Of a stretch of DNA of 64,000 nucleotides, positions 53,389 to 61,299 are shown in pieces. Every line of letters starts with the position of its first letter. Within the stretch, counting starts at the first letter, position 1. Source of the stretch: Glandiceps talaboti (lineage: Eukaryota; Hemichordata; Enteropneusta; Spengelidae); assembly GCF_964340395.1 (NCBI RefSeq), contig NC_135549.1:2829501-2893500 (forward strand), given 5' to 3'. Both the position numbers and the translations under genes were made by a program. Below the pieces are notes generated by a model. That model had not been told where the DNA came from and did not search any database. It was given only the letters and a program-made list of their open reading frames with translations.

Positions 53389-53520
53389 AATTGATACACT
53401 TTTTGTCATATAACCTTAGCATTTGGGTGTTTGAGACACACACAATTCTTGTTCGAAACACACACAAACCTTGTTCGAAACACACACAATCCTGGTCATA
53501 AGACCTTAGCATTTGCCGTT
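53389..53520. repeat. Left outer arm of a 2.8-kb inverted repeat
   Basis: 'actttttgtcatataacctt' to 'ggtcataagaccttagcattt', with an internal short repeat 'cgaaacacacacaa'. Its reverse complement is at 56048-56172. Confidence 0.85.
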
Positions 53521-53810
53521 TTGCGCAACAATTTACTCTAAAACAGGACACATCAAAAGATGCGTCAGTTCCAGGCGACAAAACAAACACTCCAGTCGAA
53601 ACCACACCAACTTGTGTCTGCATCAACTCTCATTGACGGAACCCTTGATGTCTTCTGTTTTAGAGTAAATTGTTGCAGAAAACAACCAAATGCTAAGGTC
53701 TTATGACCAGAATTGAGGTGTTCGAAACACACTGAATCCTGGTCATAAGAGTTTAGCATTTGGGCATTTTCTGCAACAATTTACTCTAAAACAGCACATA
53801 TCAAAGGGCC
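53489..53810. mobile_element. Nested foldback elements sharing one terminal module
   Basis: The module 'ctggtcataagaccttagca', about 15-20 bases, then 'gcaacaatttactctaaaac' occurs plus at 53493, minus at 53640-53712 and plus at 53739-53808. It makes two successive hairpins. A further minus copy of its inner half is at 54946-54998. Confidence 0.8.
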
Positions 53811-54087
53811 GTCAACACGGATTGACAGTTCGGGTAGTCTACAGGACGGGTGTTTTCGGTGACCAACACCCCGTACAATTCTGACTCTCCGACGCGTCGC
53901 GACGCCCCAGCAGTGGCAGTCGCTCGATCATGGATTGGTGGGTACCCCGGCTTGTTAGCAAAATTTCATATGTACCCCTTTTCCAGTTAATATTTCAATG
54001 AAAAAGAACCCCCTCCCTTTTTTTATATAGTGAATTTGGGAGAAAATCACTTCAAAAACCCCATTCTTTCCGAAATCCGGGAAGTTT

Positions 54088-54180
54088 TACCTTCAACTAG
54101 CTCTGGATTTCTATGCTACGGGGTTTCGACACGTCGTGTCAAAACCCCGTAGCGTATAATTCCAGAGCTATACCTTCAAC
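54088..54180. mobile_element. 73-bp foldback element with 10-bp target-site duplication
   Basis: Arms 54098-54132 and 54136-54170 are 35 bp with four mismatches and a 3-base centre. The target duplication 'taccttcaac' is perfect at 54088-54097 and 54171-54180. The paralogous element at 61.1 kb has the uninterrupted site ('caccttcaag' on the minus strand), showing that this is an insertion. Confidence 0.9.
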
Positions 54181-54196
54181 GACACCTAATCCTTAC

Positions 54197-54348
<152 letters not shown>

Positions 54349-54945
54349 GGGGCATCGTACCCATATTCTCGGAGGGTGATCTGAAAAAGTACCCCCTTTT
54401 TATGATTCTACAGACCTAGATGGCCGACGAGATGCGAAACATCCATTGGACCGCGACCAAGAAAACAGGTCGTAAATTGTGATATTGCGATTCTGAAGAG
54501 TCACTTTCACGGTAGTCATGCTCACAGACGGTGTACGCGTTTCGCTCAAGGGACGACTTACTCCGTATGCAAGCAGGACTACTATCACGGCAGAGTACCA
54601 TCTAATTTGGATGAAGAATCATTGAAGTTTGAGCGTATCATACACCACTTTTTAAAATTTGATGTAGACACTGGACGTACGTACTCTACGAAAAGACACA
54701 GCGAGAGAGGGGTGAAAAAGGAGACACGAGAAACATCAGTGGAAAGCGGGATGGTCACCGAAAACACTGGACATCGCGTAGTAGACGTCTATACTGACTG
54801 CTCGAGCGCTCTCTTCAACGTTGAAAGCGGCATTTGAGAGTTAATGTCAACAATTTACTCTGTTCGACAGACCAGAAGTTAGTGGGTCTTAGACACCACA
54901 CGAAATTGTAACAGTGTGTAAAGCAGGATGCTTTGAAGAAGTCAC

Positions 54946-54998
54946 CTCCGACTAACGCATCTTTTGATGTGTTCTGTGTTAGAGTAAATTGTAGCATA
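54946..54998 (-). repeat. Minus-strand copy of the foldback terminal module
   Basis: 'cgcatcttttgatgtgttct' and 'gttagagtaaattgtagc' are the reverse complement of 53523-53566 with a few changes. Together they enclose element X copy 1. Confidence 0.8.
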
Positions 54999-55019
54999 AA
55001 ACGTCAATTATATTATATC

Positions 55020-55900
55020 ATGCTACTATGCGCCATTCTGATTGGATAATAACTGTGGTAAAATCCCATTTTACCACGGCTGGCAGTGGTAAAATGGGCC
55101 CCTAAACTAGCATATGAATAGTACATACAAGCTGAATGTGTTCGTTCTTATACCAATAAGTTAACACTTCCCCAGAGTAATAAGGTGTGTCAGGTATCCT
55201 GTACAATAGTTTGGGTTACAGTAGTCCAAATAATTCCACTGATGACCTTGCGATCGAAAGCAACGATCGATCAGTGGCTGCAACATCACTGATAAGGTAC
55301 AAGTTCTCCCCATGCAACGAGCCGTCTCAGCGTCCTACTCTCGTTACGCGTTGAATCAAGCAACACCGATTCAACTTTTAACCATCAGTCAAGGTGCGTC
55401 AGGATTATTTCGAAACTGTACATTTTCAGGTTCGGTCAATGTTCAATTTGTTACCCATTAAATTAAAGTAGACTGTAACGTCGTGTCTCTGATTTACTGT
55501 CTCGCGCTTTCTCCGATTCAACGCCGAGACATCTATTTTTAGCAGTGTACAAGATTGTATTGTTCTTATGAAAATATCCAAACAAAATTGTTACTTTCTT
55601 TGACCTCTTGCCCCCTTTTCTTTGTTGCTAGTTTTCAACGCGTTTTCGTTATGCATTATATGATGTAAATAAAGTAATTTATCAATGCAATGCAATGCAT
55701 TGCAATGCAGTGTATGGTTGTGTTCATGCAGTGTGTGTGTGGGGGCTACATGAACGTATCCACTCATTAAAATATGCTCGTTCCCGACGATCTATTACCG
55801 ACGATCTTTTTCTGTACGTGCGAATTCGCCTTTTCGGGCATATAAATAACCACAGAATCATATTTAGAAGAAATATACACACATTTTGATATAATATAAT
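55020..55900. other. Gene-free stretch between foldback elements
   Basis: Contains a short palindrome near 55051-55076 ('ggtaaaatcccattttacc'). No coding sequence recognised. Confidence 0.5.
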
Positions 55901-56048
55901 AGCAATAACTCCCGCCGAAGGCGGGTATACACTCGAATTTGGTACAATTCGCTCCATATAGCACTCGCCATACGGCTCGTGCTATATGTCGCGAATTGTA
56001 CCAAAATCTCGTGTATACCCGCCCGGAAGTTCGGCGGGGGTTATTGCT
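55901..56048. mobile_element. 148-bp hairpin element with about 70-bp arms
   Basis: Ends 'agcaataactcccgccgaa' and 'ttcggcgggggttattgct' are complementary. Pairing continues through 'gcgggtatacac', 'ttggtacaattcg' and 'atatagcac' to a short loop near 55966-55976. CpG-rich. Lies at the inner edge of the right outer inverted arm. Confidence 0.88.
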
Positions 56049-56172
56049 TAAATGCTAAGGTCTTATGACCAGGATTCAGTGTGTCTCAAACAAGGATTGC
56101 GTGTGTCTCAAACAAGAATTGTGTGTGTCTCAAACACCCAAATGCTAAGGTTATATGACAAAAAGTGTAGAA
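56048..56172. repeat. Right outer arm of a 2.8-kb inverted repeat
   Basis: 'aaatgctaaggtcttatgac' to 'aaggttatatgacaaaaagt', reverse complement of 53389-53520, with three short repeats of 'gtgtgtctcaaacaa'. Confidence 0.85.
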
Positions 56173-56990
56173 CGTGAGCCAAAACTCAGGTAAGTTATAA
56201 TAACTTTATAACCCTATAATAACCTATAGATTCGACTGAAAATGATAACGTATAACAAAAATGTCATGTTAGTATTATATTTGTCTCAATATAATGTGTA
56301 TAGTAAAACAGTTCGTTGGCCACTTCTGCGCCATTTTGGCAGGTCATGTCACATAAATCAACAAATGTTGTTACGTACATGTAACCGTTGTCACGATCGA
56401 CAGAATTAAATACATTTGTAAAATAAATTAATTTAATTAAAGCCCAAATCTCATGTAGCTATAATACCTTTGTGGTGTGAAAGGATCAGTAGCATGTGTG
56501 TGTAGTAAAACATAAACTGCATACGAGACAATGTTAGTATTTTGTACAACTAAACCATAGCCTTTATTGAGTCCAAGCCCTGAGTTTGGCCTCATGGCCT
56601 CATTCCAAGCAACATCATGTGCTAGATGCTCACATGTCCATGGTCAAAACCCAAGTATCGAGTATACTTTCGGTTGTTACAAAAATTAAATCACAAGAAA
56701 TCACGCATAGGAGATGAGCTTCCTAAATTGTGTCATGTTCATATTATGTACCTCGTTTGTTTTTTGTTGTACAAAATGGCGATATATCTCCAGGATGGAA
56801 AAACAGTGGTACATCTTTTCCATACCCAAACAACATTATATTTATTGACACTTCTAGTGTTTACAGATTCGTAACCAAACTGTACTGCAGGTAATCTGAC
56901 TCAATTTCCAAATCGACACAAAGTATTGTTATATTAAATGTTGTCCTACTTCAGGCGGAGGAACTCAGGACTTGACTCTGACCAAACGTC

Positions 56991-56993
<3 letters not shown>

Positions 56994-57024
<31 letters not shown>

Positions 57025-57175
57025 GACAAACAAACAAACAAGCAAACAATTAATTAATCAAAACAAACAAACAAACAAACAGACAGACAGACAGACAAAC
57101 AAACAAACAAACACAAAACAAACACAAACAAACAAACAAACAAACAAACAAACAAACAAACATGACATGACATGA
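56994..57175. repeat. (CAGA)n/(AAAC)n microsatellite
   Basis: Interleaved CAGA and AAAC blocks, closing with four CATGA units. Confidence 0.95.
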
Positions 57176-57349
57176 CATGACAAAAGTAAAACGAAAACGT
57201 TTCATTGCGTACATTTATATGTTTTATTATACTGGTCTGTGACAAAATAGTCATAATAAACCAGTACATATATATTTTGCAAAATCGCAAAAAAACATCA
57301 AAGAATCGAAAGCTTTATCATAAAATTATGTTCATAAAGTGCAATCCAA

Positions 57350-57455
57350 ATAAAAAAGGTTACCCGACCCCTATGAAAGCCCACCTAGTTTTTCAGTGAA
57401 AAAAATAGATGGGGTCGGGTAACCGGAAGCAGACAATTATTGTTTTAGGTCTAAC
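57350..57455. mobile_element. Short foldback derivative of the 'GCCTAA' MITE, copy C
   Basis: 'ggttacccgacccctatg' and 'atggggtcgggtaacc' are inverted. The right end, 'aattattgttttaggtct', matches the left end of the copy at 8180. About 105 bp; the long interior is missing. Confidence 0.7.
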
Positions 57456-57594
57456 GATAAGTGACTGATTACATGTATTCAATTCTATAAATTATATTCA
57501 TAGATCATACAATTTGAATAACTTCTTGTGTGAGATGAATCAACTTTAAATTTAAAAAAATTTAAAAAATTTTTTTTACTCTCAGAGATTTGCG

Positions 57595-57709
57595 ATGACG
57601 CCACTGCAATTGAAATACATGGTGATTGGTGGTACATTGTTGCTGGGGTGGATAGTGTTATCTCTTGTATACGGAGGTCACTGGCATTCAGAAGCATATA
57701 TAACACCGA
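57595..57709 (+). CDS. CHST-like exon 1 (signal anchor)
   Basis: Acceptor 'ttttactctcag' ends at 57585, then 9 bases and the ATG. Encodes MTPLQLKYMVIGGTLLLGWI then VLSLVYGGHWHSEAYITP. Donor 'gtgagt' at 57710. Ends one base into an Ile codon. Confidence 0.85.
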
Positions 57710-59681
57710 GTGAGTGAATTTAAGTTATCTTCTCAGTGTTGGTAGGTTGATTGACTGACTGACCGATATATAGATGGAATGATACTTGAACAACCGATAT
57801 ATAGATGGAATGATTCTTGAATATAAAATGAATGTATGTTTTGATTCGTAGATGGGTTGATTATTTCGGTTAGTTGACAAATTAGACAGGGCAGTATCTT
57901 ATGAACAGATTTTGCCAAAAAAGAGATTTTTTTTCTGGTCAGGACAGTCTGTCGAAAATGGTGCGACCATGCGTAATTTTTTTTCTCAACAAACCTGTCA
58001 CTCAGTCTACTATTTATAGCATTTACTGTTCTTTTTATTTACTACTTTAGAGCAAGTGTGTATGTGGGGCAGATGTCATTAGCTTGTTCATGATTGGCTC
58101 TGAAGTTGTCTTTACTTTTTACTTTTTTTTGTCATATACAAAACCGATTGTCACGTCTTGATATATAAAGATGGCGTCATTAGTATAATGACAAGATAGA
58201 AATCAAGTCAACATTATCTTCATTAAATATTTATTCATTGTTATTATAAAAGTACTTTCGCATCCTGTTATTTTATTGTAAACTTACTTTCCTTATATAT
58301 TTGTATTAGTTTCCTACAAAAATAAACATGGACCGTTCCGGCTTCTACCGAGTAAAGAAATTCAAGAGAGTTCTACAGAAGACGAAACCAAGGTAAATGT
58401 TTAGTGTGAATGTGGTAATTAAACTGTAATCAAAACATTAAGGCCGAAAACATGTTTTCTTTTATTTGAGATCATACCCTTTATACCTCTTTTCTCCATT
58501 TTTTGCAAACCCGTGTTCAGAACTCTTATCAGAAGGAAATAAGCACTAAGTCATGAATTTGTTGTACATCTGTTAAATATGCATGTCTGTTAGATCCACT
58601 CTCGACACTGTGTGAGAAGAGCCACTGGCTCAACAGTCTATCGAGATTAAATAAAGTCTAATAATAATAATAATTGAAGGGTACCAGTGAAAGTATAATA
58701 GAGAAGGAAACTAGTTTCAATTTGGTGTTTTTTGGCAATCGAGCAATATCTATGTCATCTATGTAACATCATAAAAACACAACCAGTCATTTCGAATACT
58801 TTTGTTTTTTGTAGGATGTTTACCAGCAACGTTTACAGGTTTATAGGAGTGGGTGTAATGATACCAAAAGAAACTTGAAGTTTCAGCTGAATTCCAAAAA
58901 TGGTAGATATTTTCTGTACGAAGACAATACCAAACTTATCTACTGTTATGTAACTAAAGTGGGCAGTACAAATTGGCTCAAGCTTTGGCTAGTTCTATTG
59001 GGTGTTATCAATTCCACACAGGCTAATAATATGCACCACAGCATAGTTCGCCCTAAATACTCCAAAAAAATTCCATTTCTAAAAAACTTGAACAAAACTG
59101 AAAAAAACAAACGTTTGGAAAATTATCTTAAATTCATTTTTGTTCGCCATCCCTTCAAGCGTTTATTGTCGGCTTTCAGAGACAAATTCGAATCGGCAAA
59201 TCGGTTGAAAGAAAACTTTGTTAAGATACATGGAACAAAGATCATACGTCGATATCGGGCAGGGGGACATAAGATGCCAGAAGAGGAGGTAAATAACCTT
59301 CGTCAGTATGTACAGTTCAAAGAGTTTGTTCAATATGTCATAGACACGGCAGGTACATCAGAAGTTGATGGTCATTGGAAACCGATTAATCAACTTTGCT
59401 CTGTGTGTTCAATAAACTTTGATGTCATTGGCAAGTTTGAGAATTTGGAAGAGGACACCCTCTATGTTTTAAAACGTGCTGGAGTCGATGATGACACAGT
59501 TTCATTTCCCAAATTCGATACGCGTGCTACCAACAGCTCCAATGCTGACTTAGTTCGTCGATATTACTCCAGTATAAGCAAAGACAATATTCTAAAATTG
59601 TATGACGTATACAAGCGCGACTTTATTTTATTCGGATATCCGTTTCCTGAGGAATTTATTCAGTGGTCAACTTCCACGTAG
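57595..59681 (+). CDS. Carbohydrate sulfotransferase (HNK-1 ST/CHST8-14 family), 354 aa, three coding exons
   Basis: Exons: 57595-57709, 58310-58392, 58815-59681, all GT-AG and in phase. Type II Golgi membrane protein by family and topology: a short cytosolic tail (MTPLQLK), a membrane segment (about residues 8-26), a stem, then the catalytic domain. It transfers sulfonate from PAPS to a sugar hydroxyl on glycans. Motifs: 5'-phosphosulfate site YCYVTKVGSTNW (109-120) and 3'-phosphate site FVRHPFKRLLSAFR (175-188). Late motifs are FDVIGKFENLEEDTLYVLK and YKRDFILFGY. The usual PKVGCTNW reads TKVGSTNW here. N-glycosylation sequons include NKT, NST and NSS. A splice acceptor 9 bases before the ATG implies a 5' untranslated exon. 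Acceptor glycan unknown. Confidence 0.92.
58310..58392 (+). CDS. CHST-like exon 2 (stem)
   Basis: Acceptor 'tttgtattag' ends at 58309; donor 'gtaaat' at 58393. Encodes SYKNKHGPFRLLPSKEIQES then STEDETK. Confidence 0.82.
58590..58678 (+). mobile_element. Possible LINE/SINE 3' tail in CHST intron 2
   Basis: 'ttaaataaagtctaataata' ends in a (TAA)n tail (58651-58672), preceded by 'ccactctcgacactg'. Resembles L2-type 3' ends, but no coding remains are present. Confidence 0.4.
58815..59681 (+). CDS. CHST-like exon 3 (catalytic domain)
   Basis: Acceptor 'ttttttgtag' ends at 58814. 288 codons plus stop, from DVYQQRLQVYRSGCNDTK to PEEFIQWSTST. Carries both PAPS-binding motifs. Confidence 0.93.
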   Translation, partial: DVYQQRLQVYRSGCNDTKRNLKFQLNSKNGRYFLYEDNTKLIYCYVTKVGSTNWLKLWLVLLGVINSTQANNMHHSIVRPKYSKKIPFLKNLNKTEKNKRLENYLKFIFVRHPFKRLLSAFRDKFESANRLKENFVKIHGTKIIRRYRAGGHKMPEEEVNNLRQYVQFKEFVQYVIDTAGTSEVDGHWKPINQLCSVCSINFDVIGKFENLEEDTLYVLKRAGVDDDTVSFPKFDTRATNSSNADLVRRYYSSISKDNILKLYDVYKRDFILFGYPFPEEFIQWSTST

Positions 59682-59962
59682 AGATGTACGAGACAACCAA
59701 TAATAGCATCATTGATGTTGTAGCCGTCATATGTGTCAGTTTTTTTTAAATGTCTGTGTACACCATAATTGTACTGTTGGTATTAGCGGTATCTTTGTTG
59801 CTTTATTCACTTGCATAACCATCCATGTTGTTTTTTTGCAATATACATTACCATTTCTCTGTTGCTATGGGCGTAGTCTTGTTGCTAGGCACATCTGCAT
59901 TCACTTTTTGGAATGTTATTCACTTGACTAACCGCAACATAGTGTATGGTGGAGTGATGTAC

Positions 59963-60069
59963 ATGTATGTATGTATGTATGTATGTATGTATGTATGTAT
60001 GTATGTATGCATGCATGCATGCATGGATGGATGGATGGGTGGGTGGGTGGATGGGTGGGTGGGTGGGTT
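59963..60069. repeat. (ATGT)n-(GCAT)n-(GGAT/GGGT)n microsatellite
   Basis: Heads copy 2 of the GGAT-headed dispersed repeat, as the array at 51418-51662 heads copy 1. Confidence 0.95.
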
Positions 60070-60505
60070 ATAGCCTGTAATGTTTGTTAGTCTAATCCAC
60101 AGTCTAATGTTTGGCCTCCCAGTAAAGAAATGGCAATTTCCGAAATATCCCCAGCCATTATCGACGCCATTTATAGCTGATATCCTCCAAGTGAATGGGA
60201 TATCCTAGTTCATCTGAACGATATATCGCCCTCTCTCGATGTACAGTTGAGTCAGCTCTAACTGGGGTCCCACCTGCGCTGCGTAGACGTGTTATGATAG
60301 AGGGCGGCCGTGTAATATGACTACACACGTTCTGAAGAACGCAGGAAGGACATGGGCGTTGACAGACATGGCTATGCATACCAATCAAATCTTTGTGCGA
60401 TTACAGAGTTTGGTTTAGAACAGTTTACCAGGGGAAACCTCCTTGATGTATATTAGAAGCAAGCCTAGAAAACATTAATTGACACCTGTTTTAGCAATTA
60501 GCACC
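60070..60505 (+). repeat. Dispersed repeat 'GGAT-headed', copy 2
   Basis: Shares with 51665-52290 the 80-bp identical block starting 'atggcaatttccgaaatatc' (60128), plus 'gatgtacagttgagtcagct', 'ctatgcataccaa' and 'gacacctgttt'. Same orientation as copy 1 and 8.4 kb away. Confidence 0.85.
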
Positions 60506-60779
60506 TATCTGAAAATGATGGGTTAGTCACTTGCTCTGTTAATTTTTAAAAAAAAGTAAGTGTATACACTGTATGTGATACGTTGGTGCATAGATCTTGG
60601 AGGGGTCCTGATCTATGGTTGGCGATACGTACTTTCATTCATAATCACACGTTAAGTCTGAGTGACTTAGAAATGACAAAGTCAGAAGAAATCTTTGAAC
60701 AATTTGTTTCCCAAATTTCAACAGTAAACGATAATTTTCACTCAGACACGGTTTCCCCGGTGGGTGGCAGTCCCAGACG

Positions 60780-61295
60780 AAGCGGGTACGCATGCTTGTT
60801 AGAAATTTCATGGAAAAGTTTTTTTTTCGTCGGCCATCTAGGTCCGTGGAATCATAAAAAAGGGGTACTTGCTATGGTAAACAATAGTATTCAAACAGTG
60901 TACGTGTAACACAGGCACTTGTTTCCCGAGATATGTATCAGAATGTTTCTATCAGAATACAATAAACTGTCGATAATATCGACGTTTCTGTGAAACAAGT
61001 GTAATTTTACCCCTTTAATATATACAGTTGGTTAAATACGACAATATTATCAATAGTTTATTGTATTCTGATAGTTTAAACATTCTGATACATATCTAGG
61101 GAAACAAGTGTCTGTGATGTGCAGTGTATGGATATGGATTAGGTGTCCTTGAAGGTGAAACCTCCCGGATTTCCGAAATAAGGTGGTGTTTTTTGCAGTG
61201 ATTTTCTCCCGGATTCACTTTTTTTTAAAAAGTGTGTTTTTCATTGAAATATTCCGGGAAAAGGTACATTTGAAATTTCGCTAACAAGCATGGGT
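60780..61295 (-). mobile_element. Dispersed element X, copy 2
   Basis: Reverse orientation to 53940-54440. Blocks: 'tcgtcggccatctaggt', 'gaatcataaaaaaggggta', 'ggattaggtgtccttgaagg', 'tcccggatttccg', 'gtgattttctccc' and 'atttcgctaacaagcatggg'. Carries its own foldback insertion at 60905-61121. Confidence 0.8.
60896..61130. mobile_element. 217-bp foldback element inserted in element X copy 2
   Basis: Arms of about 75 bp: 'cacttgtttcccgagatatg', 'tatcagaatg', 'caataaact' on the left and their complement ending 'gggaaacaagtgtctgtg' on the right. Probable 9-bp target duplication 'cagtgtacg' (60896-60904) and 'cagtgtatg' (61122-61130), one mismatch. Element X copy 1 has no hairpin at this point. 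Confidence 0.8.
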
Positions 61296-61299
61296 AATT

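Larger units (their letters stand above)
56173..57585. other. Gene-free stretch upstream of the CHST-like gene
   Basis: 'gttcgttggccacttctgcg' at 56311 resembles 'gttcgttggcaacttctgag' at 53274 in the same orientation. Also holds the CAGA/AAAC microsatellite and MITE copy C. An upstream untranslated exon of the CHST gene is likely somewhere here. Confidence 0.5.
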
